This document shows, one piece after another, positions 1 to 10,897 of a stretch of DNA of 25,313 bases. Made by a program: the position numbers and the translations under genes. Origin of the DNA: Ciborinia camelliae (taxonomy: Eukaryota > Ascomycota > Leotiomycetes > Helotiales > Sclerotiniaceae); contig JANPYM010000007.1 of NCBI GenBank assembly GCA_025890175.1, positions 954,270 through 979,582 of the forward strand, read 5' to 3'. The notes beneath the pieces are model-generated. The model searched no databases, was not told the origin of the DNA, and worked only from the letters and a program-made list of their open reading frames with translations. Numbering within the stretch: position 1 is the stretch's first letter; each line of letters begins with the position of its first letter.

Positions 1-2119
1 TCTCATCTTCTGCCCAATTCCCCGCTATCTTCATTGCTTACCCTCATGATCAGTTCCTTGATCTTAACTCAACATCTTAATTCCATATCTGTTCTTATCT
101 ATATAAGTCTCCTGCTCTCCCAAACCATCCCCTCCTCAAACTATAAGCATCATGGAAAGTTTTTTAAATGGGGTCTTTCCTGCAAGTTTGCCAGTGGTAC
201 AAAGTTCAAGCACCGTGTTGGTATTGGACAACCTGCGTACAATTGGGGGTGTAGGTAGGTAGTCATGGCCCAATAACATCAGTAGAATTGAGATCAGACA
301 CTTTCGTCATCGCTTTTATGAATATGTACATTGAGATGAGATCAACCACTAATTATTATTAACCTTTAACACGAGTTAAGATGAGGTAAGTTGAGGTGAG
401 ACAACCCCCTTCAACCCATCTCCTCCAGCCAACCCACACAATCTCTATCAGAATCCCTATCAGAATTCAACTCCAATACCAATACCAAAAGCACATCAAA
501 GCCCTCGAAACTCTTCCCTTCTTCCCCCCTATAAAAAGTCCCTCAAATTCCTTCCGCTCCTTCCCTAAACCCTTCGAAAATGGAGAATTTGACATCGAGC
601 CATTAGGACTACAGAACCAACAACGTTTCTCTGTAGGGCTAGTCGAGTAAACTCTTATATATAATCTGGTTCTATCTTAAACCCACTGAAATATCACTTA
701 AAACACATGGTAAATAACGATGCAAAAAGAGAAAAATGATAACAAAAGACCAAAAACAACGAAAGAAAAGTTTCCAAACAACACTTGCCATCACATTTGC
801 CATCAAACTATGAAACCCTGAGATTACTTTACCGTCCCACACACCCCCAAAGCAAACTCCAAAATTAGCAGTTAAACCCCCCTTTCCCTCCCCCTTCTCT
901 CTTTATCCCTTTCTCAACCATCTTCCATCGAACTATTTTCTGCGACCGAGTATTCTCTTAACTTCGGCTTTCCTTCCGAAGTCGATATTCTCTTCCCCTT
1001 ATTTAAATCTTGCACACAAGGTGATAGCACGTTTTCTCGTACCTATCGTGATGGAGAGAGTTAAGATGACAATTCACTCCATAAGTGAATTCCAAGACGT
1101 GGCTCCATATTACCGCCTACTTATGCCCCCTACCGTACACGTCGACTCCAAAATTTCCAAGAACGTTCGCTTCAAAATCAACTTCATCATGAACTAAGGT
1201 ACATGCATCTTTCCCCTGATATCCATCCACTCTAATATTCACTTGAACATTTACAGAATCTAAAGTTGTTCAGATGAATTTCACTGCCGAATGTAATAAA
1301 TAAACACAGCAGTGAATAAGCGAGGTTTTCTCATGAGTTTTGTTGCATATCTACAAAACAATAAACAATCTTCAGCTTCATATATTGTTGCTAGCCTTTA
1401 CATCTACTTGGCTTTTTAGTGGTTTAGATGGCAAAGCAAAAACAATACACCTTAGACCTGCAACAAAACTGATGAAAGACTAATTGCATTGTCATCTGAA
1501 GTTGCTCGAAGAACTTCATTGTGTAAGCCAGTGAATGAATCAATTCTTTTTTCTTAATAAAAATGTATGCATGCAGTTCCTCCTCTACCCGATTCGACAT
1601 TTCTGAATTCTCATTCCGCCAACATCTCCAGTTCGCATCTAGATGTCTATTTCTCATCTACATCCCTTGATACAGAACTACTGGATATCTACGTTTGATT
1701 CCATGCCACTTTTTTCAAAATTTGAAAGGTTTGGTTGTATAGGTATCTATGGTAAGAATTCGATTTGAATAATTCTCCACTTGGATGTATGCCTATTAAT
1801 GAATTGGAAAACAGAGATATACTACTAACTCACCCTCTCTTCATCTCATTCTCCTATGGTCGCGATCCGGGCTCATTACATACCCGGTGAGATCTCAAAT
1901 ACCATACCCAAGATGCATTAAGGAGAATATAATGATTTTTAAATTCTTCAATATTGCTTCTTCCTTGATTTGCAACAGTGATATCTCCAAACCCCAGGTC
2001 TACCAACCATAAACTCCTGATCCAAAAAACTCCATTTCCATTCCCCCTTGCCGAATGTCCCCAAATCCCCATAAACTCCTACCAAAAGCCACTGCTCTAA
2101 AATCCCAATCTCCACTCGC
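1..2119. other. Intergenic left flank, no supportable gene
   Basis: No open frame here is longer than about 85 codons or resembles a known family, and I could not assemble a spliced gene. A pyrimidine-rich stretch at about 880-1010 looks like a fungal promoter or leader, but no coding sequence follows it. Small inverted repeats occur at 609-636 (7-bp arms CTACAGA/TCTGTAG), 961-982 (ACTTCGG, 8-nt loop, CCGAAGT), 1071-1091 and 1867-1887 (CCGGG/CCCGG). The part next to 2119 should hold the 3' UTR of the Sos7-like gene. A non-coding RNA cannot be excluded. Confidence 0.6.
1071..1091. repeat. Perfect 8-bp inverted repeat
   Basis: AATTCACT (1071-1078) and AGTGAATT (1084-1091) are exact reverse complements separated by 5 nt. 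The element lies in gene-free DNA just right of a CT-rich stretch. It could be a dimeric transcription-factor site or a small hairpin, or chance; no flanking gene makes its role clear. Confidence 0.6.
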
Positions 2120-3080
2120 CTACAGATCCTCTACCCCTAACATCCCCTTCAAGCCACCTTCTACACCTCTCCACCACCTTCCCCTCTCTTCTAAATCATC
2201 TCCCACACCTCCAGCAACCTCCTCCTTCCTCCTCTTCGCCTCTTTCGCCGCCGCTACACTCGTCATTCTCTTCGCTTCTAGCGGTGCCAACTCCGCATTT
2301 AATCTCTCGACCTCTTTGTTTTTCCTCGGGACAAGTACTTGTAGTTGTTCAAGTTGTCTATCTAATTCCCTCCTCTCTTTTTCTTTCTCTTCTACCAACT
2401 CTCGGGTTTTGTCGAGACCTAATCGTAAATTTGGATGTCCCCCCTCCTCACCCGGCCCTCCATTTTGCTCCTCCTTCAACTTTTGAATACTCTCTTCAAG
2501 CCCTTCAACTTTCTTAGGTAATTCCTCGAGTTGTTTGGTTTGTAATTGTATATGTTCATATTTCCTACATAGCTCTCTCCCTCTCTTTTCTAACTCCTCA
2601 ACCAGTTCCGCAACCTCGACTTTCTGCGCCTTGAGCGCGGATTTGGAGGTAAGTAAAGTAGCTTCGAGATCGATGTTTTCTTGGTGTTCGACTACCAAGG
2701 GAGGATCGCCGACGATGGCACGGATAAACTTTTCTTTCGTTACTTGTTCGAGGTAGGAGAAGCGAAGTTTGGAGAAGAGTTCCTAGGAATAGGGAATTAG
2801 CTTTTGGAGAGTTTGGTAGTTTTTATTTGAATGAACGAATAAATGTATGGTTGAGTGGAAGAAAGGAAGAAAGGGAAGAAATTACTTTATAATGCGCTAA
2901 ATCAACCTCTAAACTGGCAGGAGAGGGATTCTCAAGAGAGTCTGAGGTGGAGCCATTGGATGTACGATCGCCCGGTTTCAAGGGCGCAGATATTGGTTCG
3001 CTCAATTTTATAATACTGAGTTCATGGGACTTTTGAAGTTGGTGGAGGGTGGTGAGTGTGCTTTGAGGTGAATGCGCCAT
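2120..3080 (-). CDS. sos7: Sos7-like kinetochore coiled-coil protein
   Basis: Two exons on the minus strand, 3080-2886 and 2782-2120, encode 285 aa. The 103-nt intron starts GTAATT, has a CTAAT branch-like site and ends CCTAG; it falls between codons after AHYK, and the frame resumes ELFSKLRFSYLEQVTKEKF. Residues 1-65 hold the motif ELSIIKLSEPI. The segment FIRAIVGDPP (about 85-93) precedes two heptad-rich coiled coils at about 101-171 and 186-252, and the end is WWRGVEGGLKGML. This layout matches fungal Sos7, which in fission yeast partners Spc7/KNL1 in the outer kinetochore (Kre28 in budding yeast). I recognised it by motif memory, not by alignment. The chosen ATG has A at -3 and G at +4. 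The frame stays open upstream to an ATG at 3239, so an N-terminus 53 residues longer is possible. The gene is divergent from the splicing-type gene at 3629. Confidence 0.8.
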
Positions 3081-3628
3081 ATTGTGTGAGGGCGTCGATT
3101 TGTTTACAATAGGGAATATGGCGATATTGTGAGACTCGTATAAGTGTAAGGTATCTAGGGGAGGATTGATATTCCGTATAATATTGTAGAAGTAATATCT
3201 TCGCCGATTGATGTGTTCTGGAACTACAGGTTTTGGCATTGTTTACTTTAATTATTCTGCCGGGCGGTCATAATCTAGTATAAATCCACACCTCTTTATG
3301 GATATATAAATCCCTATTTAGCGCCAGCCGCTGGCAAACATTCTCCATTATCCGATCTAAGGCGTTTATGCATCATATCTCAGAAAATGCGATAGCAACC
3401 GCAAGGCTTCCAGAACTTACTTCACGACAACATTCACTCCACATTTCATTTGTTTCCTCAGTTCGCTTTATACTCTCCTTATATCTCATGAATTTAGCTT
3501 CATCCTTGCTGAGGAATATTATAAGAGCGCAAACCAGTCCTATTTATCCATCTCATCCACATCTTCAATCTTCTACCGTCTATCATATATCCTACAGCCT
3601 CATGCCATAATCGCAATTGATCTTCATC
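3081..3628. promoter_or_regulatory. Divergent promoter between the Sos7-like and splicing-type genes
   Basis: This 548-bp gap separates two genes that start in opposite directions, so it should hold both promoters. TATA-like sequences on the plus strand lie at 3279-3285 (TATAAAT) and 3303-3310 (TATATAAA). A 13-nt inverted repeat, GCCAG-CCG-CTGGC, sits at 3323-3335, close to the middle, and is a candidate binding site for a dimeric regulator. Pyrimidine-rich sequence at about 3420-3600 probably forms the leader of the plus-strand gene. Promoter function is inferred from position. Confidence 0.55.
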
Positions 3629-5008
3629 ATGGCAAACGGCACATACCTAACAGACGAATATGTCGCCGATCTCCTAGCCAAAGATGCAAAGGCTAGCTCC
3701 ATCAAATATTCCTCCATGGGCCTCGAAGCATACGCCAAAGAATCCAAACCACCAGCGAATAAACCTAAACCCAATACTCGTTTTCTTCGAAATATTATAA
3801 GAGATACGGATAATCATAATAGCGCATTACTAGCCAAAGAAGCTGCAGATGCGCGAGCTAGATTGGAGAGTTTATCGAATGGGGAAAGACAAAGGAAGAT
3901 TGCGCCTGTGGATATTAGAAGGAGGCAGTTGGGGGATATTAAGGCAATTTTGGGAGGACCTGTGAAGAGGAAACGGGAGGATTCTGGGAGAGGGAGTGGG
4001 GGAAACGGGGATACGTTGCGTATGGGGGATGGAGTGGGGACGGAAAGCACAAAGATACGAAAGTTGAGAGATGGGGAGGATAATGATCGTCGGAGTCGCA
4101 GGAAAGATATAGATATTTCAGCGGAATTAATAGGTCATCGAAGGAGGGAATCGAGACGTACAGAAAATCGGGATAAAGATGAGGATCTTAATGGCGAGAA
4201 ACGAAGATCTAAAGATATGAGGAGAAAACATCAAGACGATTATTTGGGAGAAGGCGATAATAAACCCCAGCGAAGAGAACATAGACAAAGACAAAGTATC
4301 TCAGAAGATAGAGAGCACGCAAAAGATGAGAGGATGAAGAGACACAGAGAAAGATCGCGTTCACCAAGAGAACTTCGCAGTAAAGATGCAAGTTACAGGG
4401 AGAGAGACCGATCACCTCAGCGCAAACGAAAGCGCTCCATCTCCCCAACATCAGAAGACGAAAGAAAATCCTCCCATCGATCACATAAACATTCTACATC
4501 ACGCGCCAAGCAACTCCCAGAACGAGAACCATCTTCCGATTCTGACCCTCTAGACTCAATAATCGGCCCCCGCCCCGCCACCGATAAACAACCCCTTCGT
4601 ATTCGCGGTCGTGGCGCCGCCTCCCTTGGATCTACATCAGTAATGGATTCACGTTTCCACGATGACTATGATCCAAAGAGTGATGTACAACTCACGCCCC
4701 AAGAAGAAGATGATTGGGATCAAGCACTCGAAGCATTACGTGATCGACAGAAATGGCAAACGCAAGGAGCGAATCGATTGCGCGATGCAGGATTTTCGGA
4801 AGAGGAAGTTAAAAAGTGGGAGAGAGGTGGGGAGAAGCGGGAAGAAGATGTTAAGTGGAGAGGGAAAGGGGAGAGTAGGGAGTGGGATAGGGGAAAGGTT
4901 GTTAGGGGCGATGGAACGGTGGGATTTGAGACGGGATGGGGAACGGAGAAAGTAGGCGATGGAAAGGGGAATCCCAATGCGAATGCGGATTTTGGGAGAT
5001 TGAAGTAG
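3629..5008 (+). CDS. RS/RD-rich nuclear protein, pre-mRNA-splicing factor 38B-like
   Basis: Intronless, 459 aa. The ATG at 3629 (context ATCATGG) is the first in frame; codons before it are not ATG. A conserved N-terminal block (MANGTYLTDEYVADLLAKDA, NTRFLRNII at 49-57, DIRRRQLGDIKAILGG at 95-110) is followed by a long Arg/Asp/Glu/Lys-rich disordered middle. The middle includes RSRSP and RDRSP, typical SR-kinase substrates, and KRKR-type nuclear localisation signals. A second conserved block at 355-399 contains EEDDWDQALEALRDRQKW and RLRDAGFSEEEVKKW, and the protein ends NADFGRLK. Fungal proteins of this shape are commonly annotated as pre-mRNA-splicing factor 38B, though I see no classical PRP38 domain. 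A nuclear role linked to the spliceosome is therefore likely, but its exact function is not shown by the sequence. Codon use shifts to G-rich towards the 3' end. Confidence 0.85.
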   Translation: MANGTYLTDEYVADLLAKDAKASSIKYSSMGLEAYAKESKPPANKPKPNTRFLRNIIRDTDNHNSALLAKEAADARARLESLSNGERQRKIAPVDIRRRQLGDIKAILGGPVKRKREDSGRGSGGNGDTLRMGDGVGTESTKIRKLRDGEDNDRRSRRKDIDISAELIGHRRRESRRTENRDKDEDLNGEKRRSKDMRRKHQDDYLGEGDNKPQRREHRQRQSISEDREHAKDERMKRHRERSRSPRELRSKDASYRERDRSPQRKRKRSISPTSEDERKSSHRSHKHSTSRAKQLPEREPSSDSDPLDSIIGPRPATDKQPLRIRGRGAASLGSTSVMDSRFHDDYDPKSDVQLTPQEEDDWDQALEALRDRQKWQTQGANRLRDAGFSEEEVKKWERGGEKREEDVKWRGKGESREWDRGKVVRGDGTVGFETGWGTEKVGDGKGNPNANADFGRLK

Positions 5009-5960
5009 CAAGATTCTATTGGACTTGGGCTTATTTTGACATCGGCTAGTCAACGGCCTTTCCTTGTAAGCAGATGAAGAAGAGGATGGCGGGTTGTTCA
5101 GAGAAGACCCTCTAAGGTCTGAAAAAGAAAATGAGACACTTGGATTAGATAATGGATAAAAGGCATAGATAACAATGAATTCACGAAGACTTAACAGATG
5201 AGATAATACCTACCTATCATAGGAACTGATAAAAAAAGAGACGGGGTAGTTTTCATCAATAAATACACCTCCATCTCTGCCCCTAGGAATTCAAACTTAG
5301 GTACTTGGCGAGTACTTCTTACCAAATATACTACTTACTACTGTATTGTCAGTTTTTGTTTTGATTGATGATGGAATACATATATATATATATCTATATA
5401 TATCAGAAGGTTCTATATTGGGTCTATAAGATGGCACAAGGTTGATTAATTAGGTATACTAAGGAGCTTGTACTCCGATCAGGAGTTCGAATACGTTCTG
5501 CAGGAAAATGGAAGAGAGAAATCACACATTCATTTTTTTTAAAACTACCTAGGTAGGTAGGCAGGTAGGTATCGAAAGTAAGGGCACTCTCTTGCTAGAG
5601 TATAATATACAAAATAGATATCATGTTATATAGATGTGTTTGAATAGGTAATTCACCTCTTGTTTTCATGATACCTAGGTAGGTAGTAAATGTAAATATA
5701 GATCTATAGATATATATCATCATCTATCTAATAATTGATATCATCTTCCTCATCTTTTCCTCTTAGAAGTTTACTCCTCCCCTGAACCCATTAAAATCAC
5801 CCCTTAAGAGGTCTACTGGATATATTCCGACATTTTCCCACCATCACCAACCACCAAATCTACACACCATGATAAAGTAAGAGAGAAAAAAAGTAAGAAG
5901 GAAAGAAAAAAAAAGAGAAAAAATATATATATACACAAGAAAGAAAGAAACAAAAGATCC
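5009..5960. other. Convergent intergenic region with AT and TAGG repeats
   Basis: This lies between the 3' ends of the splicing-type gene (+) and the laccase gene (-), so it should contain both 3' UTRs and polyadenylation sites. It holds a (TA)n tract at about 5378-5403, TAGG-type repeats at 5545-5572 and around 5672-5688 that both contain the palindrome TACCTAGGTA, and a purine-rich tract at about 5876-5957 ending at the laccase stop codon. No coding sequence is supported. Confidence 0.7.
5545..5572. repeat. TAGG-type repeat that switches strand
   Basis: CTACCT changes directly into AGGTAGGTAGG, forming the palindrome TACCTAGGTA at 5546-5555, followed by GCAGGTAGGTA. A second copy of the same palindrome, also followed by GGTAG, lies at 5672-5681. 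These belong to a dispersed TAGG/ACCTA repeat seen in most spacers of this window. Confidence 0.85.
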
Positions 5961-8277
5961 CTAAACGCCCGAATCCTCCTGCGCAATCGCCTTTCCATTC
6001 CACTTCGTGCACGTATTCTGCAAAGTCTCACTATCCAAGATGCGCGGGATTTCACTCGCGCGCTCCAAAAATTGCATCGCGAACCCCTCGCTCGTATGCC
6101 AACCAATATGACAATGAGCCAACCAAGCCCCCGGATTATCCGTCTCGAAAGCGAGGACGAGGTAGCCGCCTGGAGGGAGAAGGGCCACGTCTCGGCGGGG
6201 AGGATTGTTAAGATTGTAAGTGGAGGATGCGGTAGCGGCGTCGTATGCGGAAGGCTGTTGAGAAATGACGAAGAAATCGTGGCCGTGGAGATGGATGGGG
6301 TGGGGGACAGGCAGCGCGGAGTGAATGATGAGGTAGACCCATTCGTTTGCGTTGGGGAGTTCGATGAGGTTGTTTGCCGCGGTGAAGGTGGTGATGTTCT
6401 TTTCGACCATGAGGAGGGTTGGATCTTGCCAGTCGCTAACAAAGGTGGAGTTGTTGAGGTACCATCTGAAGAGCTTGTTGGAGTTTTGAGCAACCGTGAT
6501 GGCTTCTTCGGGGGAGACGGAGGAGGCGGAAACGGTTTTGGGGACGTAGGGAACGAGTGAGGAAGGCAATTCGTCGACACATTGGTCGGTGAAGGCGTAA
6601 CCGGTTGTTTTAGGGAGACCAGGTGTGCTGCCATAGTGGAGGACACCTCTGATGTTATCGGAGTTGGCATTCCCAGAGCAGGAAGCTTGAGGAATGGCGC
6701 GGATCCAGAAGTCAGATGCGACGGCAGCTTGGTTTGCGGTTACGATTACATCATAGCGTTGGCCTAGGATTTGAGTTAGTCGGGCCCTTTTGGTTATGGA
6801 AAGAAATAATACTAACCAATAGCAATGTTGAGAATATTGGTTTGGTATGGTACGATAGGAACAAGATCCGTTGCCATGACAGTTAGAGTGTGATTGTCGA
6901 TGGAGAACTTGAAGTGGCTATCAATAGCAGTATTCACAAGACGGAATCTGTATGAAGTGCCTGATTTAACAGCAGTTGAAAAGCGAGAACCAGTCTGGTT
7001 GCTAGCACCATCTTCTCCAAAAACGTTGGTGCCGTTGATAAGACCTGTATCCATGACTGGTGGACCAGATGTTTGAGCATATTCATATTGCTCATCAGCG
7101 GTAGTGTGGCCCCAATCACTAAGAAAAAGGGTTCCCTTATCCTCATCATAGTTGGCTGTGGAAGGGCCATTGATAATTATACCACCTGCTACACCCTCCC
7201 ATGCTTGAAGTCCAACGTGAGAATGATACCATGATGAACCATATTGAGTAGCTCTCCATTTGTAGGTATAAGTAGTTCCATATGCGATAGGGCATTGGGT
7301 AAGTGATGGAACTCCGTCATTTTGATTGGTGTAGTTTTGACGCATACCATGGAAATGGATAGTTGAACCGTTAACAGAGAGACTATTTGTCACATGAACC
7401 ACAACATTGTCACCCCAATCAGCAATAATAGTTGGGCCTGGAATAGTTCCATTGATAGTTTGAACATATCTTGCAACTCCGTCAGGTGAAGCAGTGCCAT
7501 CTTCCACATTGAGCCAGTACTAAAATATGAGATTAGCGATGGTTAATAGCTACTGCTTGAGAACATTCATACCTCGCGAGTGACGCCAGTATTTGGCACT
7601 TCATTGTAGTAATCAGTGCTGGTAGAATATTCACACCATTTTGATCTATCGGCGGCGGTATTTCCTGCACATGGAGTTCCTGCTGCTGAAGCTGAGCTTA
7701 CAGTCTTGCTGGTTGAGGATGAAGCCGGTGCAGATAAAACGCTTGCCTCTGAGGAGGATACTGATGAAGATGCCTTGCTAGTGATCGAAGACGATTTCTC
7801 AGTTGTGGAACTTGCTTTTGCAGTTGAAGAAGTTAACTTTGCAGTTGTGGATGTTGACTTGACGCCTGAAGTGGATGTTGACTTTGCAGTTGTGGACGTT
7901 GCCTTAACGCTTGAAGTGGATGTCGAACTGATAGTGACCTTCGCTGTAAGAACGGAAGGAAGTGCAGCGGACGTAGACATCAAATGCTGAAGTGAACTCC
8001 ATTTGGATTGAGCTACAGATTGCAGAGAAGAGACAGCATTAGGGGCAGTAGTTTTGGCTGTTGTTGAACACTTGTTTGATGCTACGACATTGGTGTTGCC
8101 AAAGATAAGCATCGATGGTATAATGGAAACCTTTGTGCCGAGCATGCAATCGACCTCGTTCATAATACCAAGGATATCTGATTGAAGAGAAGCAATTGGA
8201 TTAAAGAAGCCGAAAGTAGGGATTGCCTGAATTTGGCAAAATGAAAGGCACAAGGCCAAAAGAAAGTAAACACGCAT
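5961..8277 (-). CDS. Secreted laccase (multicopper oxidase) with Ser/Thr-rich N-terminal extension
   Basis: Three exons, 8277-7573, 7519-6817 and 6763-5961, joined by two 53-nt GT..AG introns, encode 736 aa. Laccases oxidise phenols and reduce O2 to water. The copper ligand motifs are HFHG (290-293), WYHSH (332-336), HPIHLHGH (624-631) and HCHIGWH (686-692). The residue ten after the Cys is Phe, the axial type-1 position. The C-terminus is DSGV, matching the DSG(L/I/V) plug of ascomycete laccases. Residues 1-18 are a signal peptide; about 19-114 form a module with two Cys; about 115-198 are Ser/Thr/Lys-rich with repeated STTAK-like units; the catalytic part starts near C203. Most ascomycete laccases are around 560-620 aa and lack such a stretch. 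The ATG at 8277 is preferred over an in-frame one at 8415 because the signal peptide starts there. Roles in phenolic detoxification, lignin attack or pigment formation are known for the family and cannot be told apart here. Confidence 0.95.
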
Positions 8278-10897
8278 GATGAAGTCCTCTATGAAACTCT
8301 CTGATTCTTTGGAATTGGGCGTTGAAGGGTTGAAGTGTAAACGATTGTTGTGACCCTCGAGTGAGGATGCCAAAGTAAAACAACAGCGAATGTAGAAAGG
8401 AAAGAAAGACAACAAGTTGTACTGGATTGTAAAGAATGAGGTTGTACCAGTGGGAAGGAATCTTCCTTAAGAAGACTTTCACAAAAACGAATATCAACAA
8501 GTAGAACCGAGAAGGATGAACTATTCCATAAACATATCGATGCTATACAGTCAAAGCCCTTCGACCCCGAACACCCGAGTTGAACTGTCTGTTGGTACAG
8601 TATCAATAATACGAATCTCATAGAGACTCGGCACTCGGGACATAAGGTCTTGGTGTAATCCACCATATGCATCCCACAATGGTAGGCTTCAGATTGGCCC
8701 TAGGTTGACACTGCAGGCAGAAAGAAGATCTTAGTGCTTCGATCATCATGAAATTGGTCTGAAATAGCATTGGGACCAACATCTGACAAGCTCAGTAGTC
8801 ATAATGAATGCCCCCAGCCGCATTGGCGGTCGGGTAGAGAGCTAACGCGTACTGTACCTGAAAAATACGAAGATGGGATAGGATCTTTGACAAGCTTACA
8901 GACTGAATTCGGAAAGGGTGGCTGCATTTGAACCTGTACCATGCCAAGGGTGTTGAAGATGCATGTTGTCTGTGCATCCATCCGTACACCTACGGGTAGG
9001 GTAGTTGAGATATTTTGGGGTCCTAAGAAATTAAGGTTAAGCAGACAACCCCTGGTAATAATAGTTCATTTGATTAAAGGGTTCGGACTTTTAGTTCTTT
9101 TGGTACCTGACTAGGCGTTTGTACACCTATCTTAGATTGGTAACCTCCGTTCTAGATCGAACGAGAGTCGAAAGTTTTCTTTTCCTTCTTTGGTTCACCA
9201 TACGACAAAAAAACTCGAATTCAGGTTGCATCTAGAGTACATGGCTCACCTCGCATGGTAATGTAGTGTTGTATTGATATGGTTGTACCTCGATGTCTTT
9301 GATCAACAGCTAACATGCATCTCTTCATCCTACCATCCTTCATGGTTGTACATCGGAGATTTTGGTACACGCCGAGTACAATACAGTACTGAATAACACT
9401 TTCGAGAATTGAGTCGAGATATTTTGTTAAAAGAGATAATAACAACAAAAATATGACTGCTAATGCATATAGAGTCTAGACTCCAAGGGTTTTTTTTGAT
9501 GGTTGAACTCAAATGCATAGACCTCAAGTCTACTCCATTTGACATGTAGCAGTAGTGGGAGATCTGTAGAGAATCAATGATGACTACTAGGAACGTTTAC
9601 GAATAAGATGTATAACGTGTCTAAGCTTGAGAAAGGATCCGATGCGAGCCGGGTGAAAAGGCTGATGGAGAAAGAAAGAAGCGAAAAGCGAGGAGAGAAA
9701 AAAAGGGTTGAAACATGGAGTCCGGGAGACGGGAGATCATCGTACGTCCGTAAACCAATCATGAGGCATTACATAAACAAAAACATCATATTTGATTGGC
9801 TCGCTTATTGCTGGGTAACCTTACTCTACGGAGGTACTTGACGCAACTTCCCGATATCTCACTTGGGATTGTTTTTCCATCCCAGCCCATCTCATCCTCT
9901 AGTCATGGTTGAAGTCAAATTATCCTTAAGACGGAAGATGCCAAAACATTACCTCTCCACCCAATCCACTCGATCTACAAATATAGATTTTAGTGAAGTT
10001 TATATCATCAAGCTTGAGATCCGGAGTCAACCGATATCTGGATCTATTATCCTGGAGAATCCTCCAGGCCTCCTTCGTCCGATACTCAGTTCAGTGCCGT
10101 TCGTCATATATTTTGTTAACCTCATACTTTTGAAACATCACATCGGGACTGTGCACTCTGACCTTCCTGCTAGTCTGCACTTTGCCTTCAAGCCCCCTGC
10201 CTTCCCGCTCCTCTCCACTCTCTCCAATGGCTCGGACAGTAGGAAAATTCTGTCTGTCTAGTCACTTATACTATTCAAGTAAGAATTTCGAATTTACCGA
10301 CGAAGAATCTTGCCATTCGTATCGTGTTTGTGCTCTGGAAAGACTTGGCAAATATTTTAGTACACAAACGAACTAAATTCGCATTCGTGCCGCGTACAAC
10401 TGCACGTTTTCAATATCAAGCACCATGTGGCGTCCAACTAGTTGTTCCGAATGATTAGCCAGGCTGACGAAAAGTCCCTTGTGCTGATCTGCACTGACTG
10501 TTGCCACGCAGTTCTTGTCATCCCGCGTTATCGATTTGTGTAACTATTCCCATAACGGTCCAAGTTTCCACGGACTCGTATATTTCCCCTGACTAGTAAG
10601 CTATCAAGAGAGTTATTGGTAGCCTGAGAAGGCTGTGCCGAGCATGCTAGAGCTTATGAAGTTTTTTTTTTTTTTTTGAGAATCGGGACCGAAGTTTTGC
10701 GCCCTGACTTTCACTCTTCTTGTCGATATAATATCTACAGTAAATTCTTTGTATTCCCAAGTTCAGTTGTTGTTTCTCAAGATCTTCATTCTTGCTTCCC
10801 CTTTCATTCGTTCCATTCTATCCTCATCCTCTTCTTGTGTAAGGATTTTCATTCGTTTACACATCCATCACCCACACACTTTCCAAGATCAAGAAAA
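8278..10897. other. Intergenic region between divergent laccase and secreted-protein genes
   Basis: About 2.6 kb with no supportable gene; the longest open frames (up to 132 codons) have no family resemblance or splice logic. The left end should hold the laccase promoter and leader (8278 to about 8600). The right end holds the leader of the gene at 10898: a CT-rich stretch at about 10770-10895 and the odd palindrome GATATAATATC at 10725-10735. A run of 16 T lies at 10662-10677. Base composition is near balanced, with no clear transposon signature. Being divergent, the two secreted-protein genes could share distal regulation, but nothing in the sequence shows it. Confidence 0.6.
10662..10677. 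repeat. Poly(T) tract, 16 nt
   Basis: An uninterrupted run of 16 T about 220 bp upstream of the ATG at 10898. Poly(dA:dT) tracts upstream of fungal genes exclude nucleosomes and often mark promoters, so it may be part of the core promoter of the secreted-protein gene. Confidence 0.8.

Noticed and set aside
2055..2486. 143-codon Ser/Pro-rich plus-strand frame
   Set aside because: It is antisense to the coiled-coil exon of the Sos7-like gene; Glu/Lys-rich coding DNA reads as Ser/Phe/Leu-rich on the other strand.
5465..5510. Possible tRNA B-box (GAGTTCGAATAC)
   Set aside because: No acceptor stem pairs across the right distance, the T-arm would have an 11-nt loop, and no A-box fits upstream.
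6072..6560. 162-codon open frame on the plus strand opposite the laccase gene
   Set aside because: It lies fully antisense to exon 3 of a clear laccase, whose C/G-rich codons create open frames on the other strand; it resembles no protein family.
5813..6670. 285-codon minus-strand open frame overlapping laccase exon 3
   Set aside because: It is in another frame, is low-complexity (Pro/Ser/Thr then Arg/Phe) and lacks any laccase motif; the true frame carries HPIHLHGH and HCHIGWH.
8925..8965. Minus-strand GGTTCAAATGC resembling a tRNA B-box
   Set aside because: The A-box-like sequence is only a few bases away, leaving no room for an anticodon arm.
9863..10261. 132-codon open frame in the laccase to secreted-protein spacer
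   Set aside because: It has no recognisable domain, shows no codon bias like the real genes and has no splice partners; it is kept only as unassigned intergenic sequence.
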